Shown: positions 20,693 to 29,963, counted from the stretch's first letter. The stretch is DNA of 64,000 bases from Pseudomonadales bacterium (GCA_023268635.1 JALQUB010000002.1:20055-84054); one strand, 5' to 3'. Numbers and translations: made by a program. The notes: generated by a model from the letters alone, not told the origin.

Positions 20693-21859
20693 ATGGATTT
20701 CAGTGAAAGCGATGAGCACCGACTAATTCGTGAGTCCGTACGTAAATTGTGCAGTGATTTCCCAGATGAATATTGGGAGCGCAAAGACGCGCTGGGCGAA
20801 TTCCCACAGGACTTTTTCGAGGCAATAGCCTCGGCGGGTTGGTTAGGCATCGCGATGCCTGAGCAATACGGTGGCGCGGGTAAAGGCATACAAGAGGCCG
20901 CTATTTTACTCGAAGAGGTCGCCGCTTCTGGTGCCGCGATGAATGGCGCAACGCCTCTACATCTTTCGATTTTCGGCATGCATCCTGTGGTCAAACACGG
21001 CAGTGAAGCCTTGCGTGCGACCTATTTGCCACGTGTCAGCCGCGGAGACATGCACGTCGCCTTCGGTGTCACAGAACCCAATGCCGGCACCGATACAACC
21101 TCGATCGAAACCACGGCGAAACGCGACGGTGACCATTATGTCGTACGGGGTCGTAAGGTTTGGACAACGAAGGCGCTCGAGTCTGAACGGGTTTTGCTGC
21201 TAGTTCGAACGACTCCACGTGATGAAGTGCAGCGTAAAACCGATGGGCTGACTTTACTGCTCGCTGAACTGCAGCGTCCAGAAGTGTCGATCTCTGCAAT
21301 ACCTAAACTGGGACGCAACGCCGTCCGCACCTGCGAAGTGGTCTATAATGATCTGCGTGTCGCTGTGACAGATCGGGTGGGTGAGGAAGGCGAAGGATTC
21401 CGCTATTTGCTCGATGGTCTGAATGCCGAACGAATTCTTATCGCCGCGGAAGCGTTGGGCATAGGGCGTGCGGCACTCCGACGCGCAGTTTCCTACGCCA
21501 ACGAGCGTGTGATTTTCGGTCGCCCTATTGGCAAGAATCAGGGCATCGCATTCCCGCTAGCGCAAGCGCGCACGCAATTCGATGCTGCTGAGCTCATGAT
21601 CCGAAAAGCCGCATGGCTAATCGATAATAATTTGCCCTGTGGCGCCGAGGCTAACATGGCGAAATATCTTGCGGCGGAGGCAGGGTTTTTCGCGGCTGAT
21701 GCCGCAGTGCAGACCCATGGTGGGTTCGGCTATGCACGTGAATATCACGTCGAGCGTTATTGGCGCGAAGCTCGTTTGATGAAACTTGCGCCGATCTCAC
21801 AAGAAATGATTCTTAATTTTGTCTCTGAGCATGTGCTTGGCCTGCCGAGATCTTATTAG
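20693..21859 (+). CDS. Acyl-CoA dehydrogenase family protein
   Basis: GWLGIAMPEQYGGAGKGIQEAAILLEE; AFGVTEPNAGTDTTSIET; QTHGGFGYAREYHVERYWREARL; ATG at 20693. Confidence 0.93.
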   Translation: MDFSESDEHRLIRESVRKLCSDFPDEYWERKDALGEFPQDFFEAIASAGWLGIAMPEQYGGAGKGIQEAAILLEEVAASGAAMNGATPLHLSIFGMHPVVKHGSEALRATYLPRVSRGDMHVAFGVTEPNAGTDTTSIETTAKRDGDHYVVRGRKVWTTKALESERVLLLVRTTPRDEVQRKTDGLTLLLAELQRPEVSISAIPKLGRNAVRTCEVVYNDLRVAVTDRVGEEGEGFRYLLDGLNAERILIAAEALGIGRAALRRAVSYANERVIFGRPIGKNQGIAFPLAQARTQFDAAELMIRKAAWLIDNNLPCGAEANMAKYLAAEAGFFAADAAVQTHGGFGYAREYHVERYWREARLMKLAPISQEMILNFVSEHVLGLPRSY

Positions 21860-21930
21860 GGCGCACAATCGAATGACAAGCTGCCGAGTCTTGGATAGGC
21901 TTGGTGCCAACTATTTCAAAGGAAGAGATT

Positions 21931-22791
21931 ATGTCTATAAAGGCCCTGTCAGGTGTTCGATCGATGGCGCTCGCAGTTTTGTTGTTAATCGGTGTGAGCA
22001 ACTCGGCATTCTCGCAGTCAATTGAGTCTCGAGATGACCCCGAGTTTCAGCGCGTAGAGCCCTTTCAAGTGTTCGACAACCTGTATTATGTCGGCGCGAA
22101 ATGGGTTGGCGCCTGGGTGCTCGAAACATCGGAGGGATTAATCCTCTTTGATTCACTGTATGGAGACCTCACGGATATCGCCATCGATGGCATCCGGGAC
22201 CTGGGGATGGATCCTAATGACATCCGTTACCTTATTGTGACTCACGCGCATTTCGACCACATCGGAGGCGCGCGTCGCATTCAGGAAGAGTTTGGGGCGG
22301 TGGTGTTGATGACGGAGGAAGACTGGCAGATGACCGAAGAGCCTCCTGTATACCGAGAATACCCTAAGCCGATTCGCCATCTTTCTGCGACTCATGGTGG
22401 CACGCTAAATCTTGGGCGAGATAAATTGACGTTTATGAAGACGCCGGGACATACAACAGGAGTGCTCTCTACGAGCTTCACCGTCTATGACAAGGGTTAT
22501 CCCTACGCTGCGGTGATGTTCGGCGGCGCGGGACTGAATTTCGAAGGCGTCGAGCGTACCCAAATGTTTATCGATAGCATCGAGTTCCTGCAGAGTCTTC
22601 CTGACGTCGAGGTGAATATTCCGAATCATGCACATTCGATTGATTTGTTCGAGCGTGCGGAGCGGCTATCACAAAGAAAAGAGGGGGAGCCTCATCCCTT
22701 CGTCGACCCAGATGCTTGGACTGCGTGGCTCGATGAGCTGATGTCGGAGGCTCAAGAAAAAATGCGGGATGAAGTCGCGAAAGCGAACTAA
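21931..22791 (+). CDS. Exported MBL-fold metallo-hydrolase (subclass B3 beta-lactamase-like fold)
   Basis: Signal peptide; VTHAHFDHIGGARR, TPGHTTGVLS, IPNHAH; ORF starts at 21901, ATG at 21931 preceded by GGAAGAG. Confidence 0.87.
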   Translation: MSIKALSGVRSMALAVLLLIGVSNSAFSQSIESRDDPEFQRVEPFQVFDNLYYVGAKWVGAWVLETSEGLILFDSLYGDLTDIAIDGIRDLGMDPNDIRYLIVTHAHFDHIGGARRIQEEFGAVVLMTEEDWQMTEEPPVYREYPKPIRHLSATHGGTLNLGRDKLTFMKTPGHTTGVLSTSFTVYDKGYPYAAVMFGGAGLNFEGVERTQMFIDSIEFLQSLPDVEVNIPNHAHSIDLFERAERLSQRKEGEPHPFVDPDAWTAWLDELMSEAQEKMRDEVAKAN

Positions 22792-22801
22792 ACAGAAAAA
22801 A

Positions 22802-22878
22802 TGGCGCACCCGGCACGATTCGAACGTGCGACCCCCTAGTTCGTAGCCAGGTACTCTATCCAGCTGAGCTACGGGTGC
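22802..22878 (-). tRNA. tRNA-Arg(ACG), CCA encoded
   Basis: Reverse complement GCACCCGTAGCTCAGCTGGATAGAGTACCTGGCTACGAACTAGG...GTTCGAATCGTGCCGGGTGCGCCA. Confidence 0.97.
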
Positions 22879-22987
22879 GTAAGAGGGCGGTATTATAGCG
22901 AAGTTTCGCGATTTGCCTAGTGCCAATTTGGCATAGAAGGTAACAAAGCCCTCCCATGCCCGATTCATCCGCGAATCAGGGCTATTA

Positions 22988-23620
22988 ATGGTGAAGACGA
23001 TGAGACTTTTCATGAATCATGTTCGAAAATTGTGCAGGCCCGTGCGGCATATACTCCTAACGGTTTTTGTCTTGAGTGGCACGTTCTTGCCGATTCCTGT
23101 TCTTGCGGACTATGAGCAGGGTGTAAACGCTGCATTCAATGGTGACTACGAGACTGCCTTCCGTGAATTCAGCGCCGCCGCCGAAGGAGGGCTAGACCTC
23201 GCCCAATACAATCTAGGGATATTGTATTACATGGGTCAAGGTGTAGACCGCAATCCAGAGCTTGCCTATCACTGGACCTTGGCCGCGGCGGTGCAAGGCC
23301 ATACCGCCGCGCAATTTAATCTGGCGACGTTATTGATAACCGGCGATGGCGTTGAGAAACAAGCCGACCAAGCGATCGAATGGTATTCCCGTGCGGCGAG
23401 GGCGGGACACCCCTACGCAGCTTTGGAGCTAGCAGGGTTCTACGATAGAGGGGATGAAGTAGAGCGGGATAGGGTGACTGCGCATGCTTGGGCGAGTTTT
23501 GCGGTGGAAAATGAGGCTGAAGAGGCCGCAGAGTTACTCGCATCGATAGAGAGAAAACTCGATGAGCAGGAGCTGGCGAAAGCACGTAGACTCTTCGCTC
23601 GGTGGAAAATTTCTCGTTAA
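22988..23620 (+). CDS. Exported Sel1-repeat (TPR-like) protein
   Basis: Signal peptide; AQYNLGILYYMGQGVDRNPELAYHW, AQFNLATLLITGDGVEKQADQAIEWYSRAARAGHPYAALELA Sel1 repeats. Confidence 0.88.
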   Translation: MVKTMRLFMNHVRKLCRPVRHILLTVFVLSGTFLPIPVLADYEQGVNAAFNGDYETAFREFSAAAEGGLDLAQYNLGILYYMGQGVDRNPELAYHWTLAAAVQGHTAAQFNLATLLITGDGVEKQADQAIEWYSRAARAGHPYAALELAGFYDRGDEVERDRVTAHAWASFAVENEAEEAAELLASIERKLDEQELAKARRLFARWKISR

Positions 23621-24507
23621 GTCTCCGAAATCATCTCAGCACGTTCAAGGCCCGCGCGTTTCGCAGAATCCTGCCTTGCTCTTCGTTCTTCTCCCCGTTT
23701 TCTCAGGGCTTCCCTGTTGGAATCGTCCACTCGTGAATAGTTATCCCGCCAAGACTGATCGTCGCTCCATTGGAAAGGCGCGCGGGTTAGCCAGTGCTCA
23801 GGCGTCATGGTGTTAAATTGTTCGAGAGCCAGTGTGATGATTGCGCGCTGCATCTCTTTATCTGCTGGACGACCACAGGGATTGCCCAAAGGGAAGTCGA
23901 CATGTAGATATCTGGGTGCGCTCGCATGAGAAACAACATCGAGTGCAGAGCCGATGATCAGAGTCGGGATGCCATGCTCTTCAAGGTATCGGGCTACCAG
24001 ACTCACGGTCTGGTGACAGACAGGTCACAAGGGCACTAGAAGCGCAATATCGACAGCGTCTTCTCTGCACCGGCGGAGAATTTCAGGGGCGTCTTTTTCC
24101 AGCGTTCTGCGCTTAGAATATTCTGTGGGCAGAGTGTAAAAACGCGGTGAAGTGGCGCCGATCCATCCTTCGGAGCAAGCGGCATTTAGTGCCTCCAGCG
24201 GAAGAAAAGAACCCACATCGTCAGTATGAGTCGCGCCCTTATCCCAAGACAATTCAGCGGTATACATTGAGGCAGGAATTGGGTCGCTTTTTAGTGCATA
24301 AACTTCTCGATTGCTGCGCCCTTGTTCGGTGTCTGGCATAGCGGTGGTGATCACCCCAAGCATGCAGCGTTCAAGAGGCCTGGGGAGGGGGGTAAATGGC
24401 CGCTGTTCATAGTGAGCCCATTGATAATCGTTCGTATAGCCTTGAGCTCTATAAAACTCGCGAGTCCTAGCCATATACCCGACATCGTATGCTTTTTGCT
24501 TGGTCAT
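23617..24507 (-). CDS. GrdB/PrdB-like selenoprotein (glycine/sarcosine/betaine/D-proline reductase selenoprotein B family), Sec at in-frame TGA 24025-24027
   Basis: ORFs 24025..24537(-) and 23617..24006(-) share one frame and read through TGA as ...DAVDIALLVPL-U-PVCHQTVSLVARYLEEHGIPTLIIGSALD...; AGGAG RBS upstream of ATG 24507; SECIS-like hairpin just downstream. Confidence 0.85.
23996..24014 (-). promoter_or_regulatory. Candidate bacterial SECIS element
   Basis: On minus strand ACCAGAC-CGTGA-GTCTGGT: perfect 7-bp stem, 5-nt loop with G at loop position 2, loop starting 18 nt after the TGA. Confidence 0.8.
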
Positions 24508-24721
24508 GCGATTTAATTCTCCTGCTGTGGGCTTCATCTCAGCCTCTTTGCATATTCGATCATTGATCGAGTGTAGCGAAACCTCTCGACCTTAACTAGT
24601 TGCCGTTGCCTCTAGCGAAAAGCGGGGGCTTTAAGGATGTTTTGGAATAAACCTGACAATAGATGTGCATGAGAAGACCATGCTAATCTTGCTGAGTTAA
24701 TTTGACGCAGGGGGTGCGGCA

Positions 24722-25798
24722 GTGCGGATAATCATGTTTTGTATAATGGCAATGTTTGCGGGATATTCATTCGCGCAAGAGGACGCTAGACATTCGCAAG
24801 GGGGTATGAAGATGGACTCGCCGATCTCAGGGATTAGCTTCCGCATGATTGAGACCAATGGCATTTCGATGCGCATTGCCGAATCAGGTGATTCTGGACC
24901 GCTTGTGTTATTAGTCCATGGCTGGCCGGAATCCTGGTATAGCTGGCGCCATCAACTTCTCGCGCTCGCCGATGCCGGTTACAGAGTAGTCGCGCCAGAT
25001 ATGCGTGGCTACGGCGGAACCGATGCCCCATCCGCTCCCGAAGACTACAATGTCATCACAATCGCTGCAGATCTCGTTGGTGTGCTGGATGCGCTAGGAG
25101 AAGAGAAAGCGGTGTTAGTCGGTCACGATTGGGGTTCAATCGTGTCTTGGCAAACTGTCTTGCTTCATCCCGAGCGATTTACCGCGCTCGTCGCGATGAG
25201 TGTGCCCTACGCCGGTCGTCCGGAGCGTTCGCCCATGGTCGAATGGCGTGAAGCTTACGGTGATAATTTCTACTATATTCTCTATCACAATGAGCCAGGC
25301 GGAGTCGCCGAGGCTGAATATGATGCCAACCCGCGCGCTTTATTGAGTCGGCTCTATCTCTCGCCTGAAAGCGAGCGGGAGCCGCGCGAGATCACGAATC
25401 CTAAGGCAGCGGCGGGTGGTTGGATTGGCCGTCTTGGCGCCCCCAAGGGCCTGCCGGATTGGCTCAGCCAAAAAGATCTTGATTACTTCGTTGGCGAATT
25501 TGAGCGAGCTGGATTCAGGGGTGGTATTAATTACTACCGAAATTTCCACCGAAACTGGGAGCTGACTGAGAGCATCGGTCAGGAAAAAATTAAAATCCCT
25601 ACGTTGTTTATTGCGGGTAGCGAGGACGTGGTGATCGGGCATGCGACTCAGGAGCGCCTTCAAGGCGCGATGTCTCGCGTTGTTGAAGACTTGCGAGGGG
25701 TATCCCTTTTCCAGGGTATTGGACACTGGGTGCAGCAAGAGGCGCCCGATGCGACTAATGCCGCGTTACTCGAATTCCTCAGAGGCTTATCGAATTAA
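24722..25798 (+). CDS. Alpha/beta hydrolase, epoxide hydrolase-like, exported
   Basis: VLLVHGWPESWYSWRHQLLALADAGYRVVAPDMRGYGGTDAP; VGHDWGSIVSW; GTG start. Confidence 0.88.
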   Translation: MRIIMFCIMAMFAGYSFAQEDARHSQGGMKMDSPISGISFRMIETNGISMRIAESGDSGPLVLLVHGWPESWYSWRHQLLALADAGYRVVAPDMRGYGGTDAPSAPEDYNVITIAADLVGVLDALGEEKAVLVGHDWGSIVSWQTVLLHPERFTALVAMSVPYAGRPERSPMVEWREAYGDNFYYILYHNEPGGVAEAEYDANPRALLSRLYLSPESEREPREITNPKAAAGGWIGRLGAPKGLPDWLSQKDLDYFVGEFERAGFRGGINYYRNFHRNWELTESIGQEKIKIPTLFIAGSEDVVIGHATQERLQGAMSRVVEDLRGVSLFQGIGHWVQQEAPDATNAALLEFLRGLSN

Positions 25799-25847
25799 GA
25801 AATAGAAAATAATTAAAAAAGAATAAACAAAAAATAGAAGAGGATTT

Positions 25848-27854
25848 ATGAAAAATTCCACAATTAGTATTTTCTTTTTAGGTCTATCCCTCATGGTGCC
25901 CGTATTTGCTGCCGATTTTTCGGCATCGGGAACATTTACTGAAGAGCAGTTTGAACGAGGGCAGGTCCTCTATGACCGCGAATGCGCGAGTTGTCATGGG
26001 GGCGATCTGGAAGGAGGTGTCGCGCCTACAATCTCGGGTGTGACGTTCAGGAAATCCTATTCATTGCAGGGCTCGAATGTCGGTCGATTGTATAATCGCA
26101 TCCGCACGACTATGCCTCCTCGCCAATTAGATGTGCTCACGGATGAGGAATACATCGAGGTCATGGCCTATGTATTGGGTCGCAACAATGTGCTGCCCGG
26201 CACGGAGGCACTCACCGATAACTATGAGGCTTTGGCGCGGATCCCATTCTCTCGTACCGACGAGGGTCTAGATAGCGCGGCAACGTTTATTGCCGGTGAT
26301 TTCGGTACGAAACCTAAAGGGGATGGCCCTAGCTTCGCCGATCTCAAAGCATCGGGTACTAATTTCTCGGATTGGCTATACCATAATCAAAATTACAAAG
26401 GCACACGTTACAGTGCGCTCGATCAGATTAACGTCTCTAATGCGAGTGAACTGCAGCAGGTCTGTGCCTACCAACTCGAAACTTTTGCAACGATGCAGAC
26501 CGGGCCCATTGTTTATGAGGGCACGATGTATATCACTAACTCTACACGCACCGCAGCGATCAATGCCGCGACATGCCAACGTGTCTGGGAGTATGAGTGG
26601 GAAGCGAAAGATCGCACCGTCTGGGGCAATAGTCGCGGTGTGGCAATTAAAGACGGCTATGTAGTGCGTGGAACCAACGATGGCTATCTGATCGCGTTGG
26701 ATGCAGCCGATGGCAAACTCTTGTGGGCGCGCCAAGTTGCCGATCCTTGGTTAGGTGAAACCTTCACGATGCCACCTATGATTTTCGAAGACACGGTGCT
26801 AATTGGCCCTGCGGGTAGTGAGAATGCTATTTCTGGTTGGTTGGGAGCATTCTCTTTATTCGACGGTGAAGAGAAGTGGCGCTTTCATACGGTTCCGGAG
26901 GCTGCCGCGGGCGGCGGGCCCAGCTGGGGAAATCCTGAGGACATCGTCTTAGGTGGAGGGGCCATTTGGACTCCATTGAGCATGGATCTCGAAAAAGGCG
27001 AGCTCTATGCGGCGGTGACGAATCCTGCGCCGGATTTGCCTGCCTATCTTCGCCCTGGGGACAATCTTTATACAAACAACATCATCGCATTGGATCCCCG
27101 TAGCGGTGAATTGCTATGGCATAAGTCCATAGTGCCCAATGACGATCACGACTGGGATCTGACGCAAGTAAGCCCGGTGTTAAAAGCGGGTGAAGACAGT
27201 GTATCGCATGATTTAGTCGCCACAGTTGGCAAAGACGGCATCCTGCGAACACTCGACAAGAATACCCGTGAAGCACTCTACGAGACGCCCGTTACAACAA
27301 TATTGAACACTGAAGTGCCTATCACTCAAGAAGGTGCATTCGTCTGTCCTGGTGTCTACGGAGGCGTGCTGTGGAGTGGTCCGGCCTACCATCCCGGGGA
27401 AAAGCTCTTGGTAACGCCATCGATTGATTACTGCGCTCGATTCGTGGCTGATGAGAAAGTGGAACATCTGCCCGGGCAGCTCTATATGGGTGGAGGTGTC
27501 GTGCCCGATAGCGAGCAGAGTGGCTGGTTAACGGCGATAGAAGTAGAAACCGGTGAAGTGCGCTGGCGCTACCATTCTCCTGCACCAATGGTGGCTGCCG
27601 TGACGACCACGGCGGGTGGTTTGGTGATAAGTGGAGAACTCACCGGCAACCTGCTGCTCTTTAATGCCGAGAACGGTGAGATGCTCAACCGCATCTATAC
27701 GGGGGCGCCTATAGGAGGCGGGATCATCACTTACGAGGTCGATGGTCGGCAGTACGTTGCGACCAATTCAGGTAACGCGATGATGACGTTCCGAACGGGT
27801 CACGAAACGCCTCGCAGTGGCAGCGTGATCATTTACGCACTGCCCAAGGAATAA
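25848..27854 (+). CDS. PQQ-dependent dehydrogenase-like quinoprotein with N-terminal cytochrome c domain
   Basis: Signal peptide; CASCHGGDLEGG haem-binding motif; beta-propeller WGNSRGVAI...GYLIALDAADGKLLW, VPNDDHDWDLTQVSPVL, GVLWSGPAYHPGEKLLVTPSIDYC. Confidence 0.87.
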   Translation: MKNSTISIFFLGLSLMVPVFAADFSASGTFTEEQFERGQVLYDRECASCHGGDLEGGVAPTISGVTFRKSYSLQGSNVGRLYNRIRTTMPPRQLDVLTDEEYIEVMAYVLGRNNVLPGTEALTDNYEALARIPFSRTDEGLDSAATFIAGDFGTKPKGDGPSFADLKASGTNFSDWLYHNQNYKGTRYSALDQINVSNASELQQVCAYQLETFATMQTGPIVYEGTMYITNSTRTAAINAATCQRVWEYEWEAKDRTVWGNSRGVAIKDGYVVRGTNDGYLIALDAADGKLLWARQVADPWLGETFTMPPMIFEDTVLIGPAGSENAISGWLGAFSLFDGEEKWRFHTVPEAAAGGGPSWGNPEDIVLGGGAIWTPLSMDLEKGELYAAVTNPAPDLPAYLRPGDNLYTNNIIALDPRSGELLWHKSIVPNDDHDWDLTQVSPVLKAGEDSVSHDLVATVGKDGILRTLDKNTREALYETPVTTILNTEVPITQEGAFVCPGVYGGVLWSGPAYHPGEKLLVTPSIDYCARFVADEKVEHLPGQLYMGGGVVPDSEQSGWLTAIEVETGEVRWRYHSPAPMVAAVTTTAGGLVISGELTGNLLLFNAENGEMLNRIYTGAPIGGGIITYEVDGRQYVATNSGNAMMTFRTGHETPRSGSVIIYALPKE

Positions 27855-27879
27855 CGAGCCCGTTTATTGGCCCGTTTGA

Positions 27880-29064
27880 TTAGATGATACGCGCTTCGTG
27901 TAACTGCGCGATCTCTTCCTTCGAGTAGCCGATCTCCTCCATGAGTTGGTCGGTGTGCTCACCGAGGGTTGGGGCTCGGTGACGAATCTCTCCAGGTGTC
28001 TCGGAGAGCTCTACTGGCGTTCGCATTAGCGGGGCGGCCTTCGCGAGTCCTGGATAATCCACTGCCTGAAAGAGCCCTTTGGCGGCGATATGGGGGTCCT
28101 CTAATACTTGTTGCGGCGAAAGCACTGGGCCGGCGGGTAAACGCGCTTCTTCCATTTCTGCTAAGGCTTCTGCAGCAGTGCGTTCGGCGCACCATTTTGC
28201 CATCCGCTCGCTGACTAGGACGCTGTTGTCGCCGCGGCTGATGTCGGTTTTAAAGCGTTCATCTTCAAGCCAGTGGGTTTCTCCCATCAACGCAGTCCAG
28301 CGTTCGAAGAGAGGACCGCCGACGGATTGCACCAACACCCAGCCATCTTTGCATTTGAAAGTGTCTGACGGCGCCGACGTCTGGCTTCGGTTGAGGCTTG
28401 CCACTCGGTTCTTCTGCAGTGCAGATTGTTCGATGATCGTTCCATTCATGGTGGTGAGCGCCGTATTGAATAAAGAGCCTTCGACGATTTGTCCGCGCCC
28501 AGTTTTTTGTCGCTCATAGAGAGCGGCCATGGTCCCGAATGCCGCGAAGCTCGCCGTGCCAAAGTCTACGAAAGGAGGCCAAGCCTTGACGGGCTGATCG
28601 GGTGTGCCGGAGAGGTACATCGCGCCCGACATGGCTTGACCGAGGCCGTCGAATCCTACGCGATTACTATAAGGTCCGCCGCGGCCGAAGGCAGAGATCA
28701 TTGTCAGGATAATGTCTGGCTTGATCGCTTTCAGACTCTCGTAGTCGAGTCCCATCGCTTTCAATGTGTCGGGGGGGAGATTGGCAATGACGACGTCCGA
28801 GGTGGCGACAAGTTTTTTTACGATCTCGCGACCTTCCGGCTTCATAGGGTTGAGAGTCATCCCGAGTTTATTGCGTGCTAGTTGCATGAACGTGCCGCCG
28901 TCCTCGGTCTCGCTGATCGGTGAGAGAAAGCGATCCTCACTGCCGTCGACTTTTTCTATGCGAATAACTTCTGCACCCATATCGGCGAGGAGAGTGCCGC
29001 AAAACGGTCCTGCGATGTAGCGACCGAAGTCGAGGACGCGAATACCTTGGAGAACTTGTGTCAT
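27880..29064 (-). CDS. CaiB/BaiF (class III) CoA transferase
   Basis: LQGIRVLDFGRYIAGPFCGTLLADMGAEVIRIEKVDGSEDR; FGRGGPYSNRVGFDGLGQAMSG. Confidence 0.93.
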   Translation of the reverse strand: MTQVLQGIRVLDFGRYIAGPFCGTLLADMGAEVIRIEKVDGSEDRFLSPISETEDGGTFMQLARNKLGMTLNPMKPEGREIVKKLVATSDVVIANLPPDTLKAMGLDYESLKAIKPDIILTMISAFGRGGPYSNRVGFDGLGQAMSGAMYLSGTPDQPVKAWPPFVDFGTASFAAFGTMAALYERQKTGRGQIVEGSLFNTALTTMNGTIIEQSALQKNRVASLNRSQTSAPSDTFKCKDGWVLVQSVGGPLFERWTALMGETHWLEDERFKTDISRGDNSVLVSERMAKWCAERTAAEALAEMEEARLPAGPVLSPQQVLEDPHIAAKGLFQAVDYPGLAKAAPLMRTPVELSETPGEIRHRAPTLGEHTDQLMEEIGYSKEEIAQLHEARII

Positions 29065-29207
29065 GGATTGCTAACCTATACGGTGGATTTTCTTGACGCA
29101 GTCTAGCATAGGCTGAAAAAGGGATGTCATAGCCGCCAAATGAGCGCTGTAGTACATTCTAAACTCTGTTATATCCATTCTTAGCGATGTGGACTTAGGG
29201 GAATATT

Positions 29208-29954
29208 ATGGGATCAGCACCATCGAGAAGTGTAGCGACTGTGATTGTTCATGGCATTCTGATTACGCTGGCATGCCTATTACTTGTTGAGTCTGCAATT
29301 GCAGCCGAGCATCCTGGTTATATCGAAGACCCTGCGCGGCGCTCCACAGGAATTGGTAAGTTCTATCTGGGTCGCGAAATTTCGTTCGTCATGGGACATC
29401 AGGCGGCGGAATGGCTTAATCGTCCTGGACGCATCCAAGAGGAGCGACCGGATGAGGTAGTCTCAAATATGGGCTTGGCCGCCGACCATGTTGTCGCCGA
29501 TATTGGTGCTGGTTCGGGGTATTTCTCTTTTCGAATCGCTAAGTTGGTCCCGCAGGGAAAGGTGTTGGCGGTAGATATTCAACAAGAGATGCTCGATATC
29601 ATCGAGCGACGCAAAGCAGAAGAAAAAGTGTCGAACGTAGAGGGAGTGAAGGGCGAGATCGATGACCCAAACCTTCCAGTAAACTCTATCGATGCTGCGA
29701 TCATGGTCGACGCCTACCACGAATTTTCGCATCCATTCGAAATGATCGAAGGCATTTACGACGCACTAAGGCCGGGTGGCAGGATATTTCTGTTGGAATA
29801 TCGAGGCGAAGATGACTCGGTGCCTATACGCCCTCTGCACAAGATGACCGAAGTTCAAGTCGTTAAAGAGATGAGCGTATTCGGCCTCGAGTGGACTGAT
29901 ACGCTCGATTTCTTACCCTGGCAACACATGATGATTTTCACTAAGCCAGATTGA
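29208..29954 (+). CDS. Class I SAM-dependent methyltransferase with N-terminal signal/TM segment
   Basis: HVVADIGAGSGYFSFRIAKLVPQGKVLAVDIQQEML; LRPGGRIFLLEYR. Confidence 0.87.
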   Translation: MGSAPSRSVATVIVHGILITLACLLLVESAIAAEHPGYIEDPARRSTGIGKFYLGREISFVMGHQAAEWLNRPGRIQEERPDEVVSNMGLAADHVVADIGAGSGYFSFRIAKLVPQGKVLAVDIQQEMLDIIERRKAEEKVSNVEGVKGEIDDPNLPVNSIDAAIMVDAYHEFSHPFEMIEGIYDALRPGGRIFLLEYRGEDDSVPIRPLHKMTEVQVVKEMSVFGLEWTDTLDFLPWQHMMIFTKPD

Positions 29955-29963
29955 TTTTAAGAA

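Noticed and set aside
22802-22878. tRNA-Arg(ACG) as an integration site of a mobile element
   Set aside because: No integrase, direct repeat of the tRNA 3' end, or phage genes seen nearby.
23617-24537. Interpreting the TGA split as a pseudogene or frameshift
   Set aside because: Both halves are in the same frame with intact sequence, the stop is TGA within a UxxC motif, and a SECIS-like hairpin follows at the right distance.
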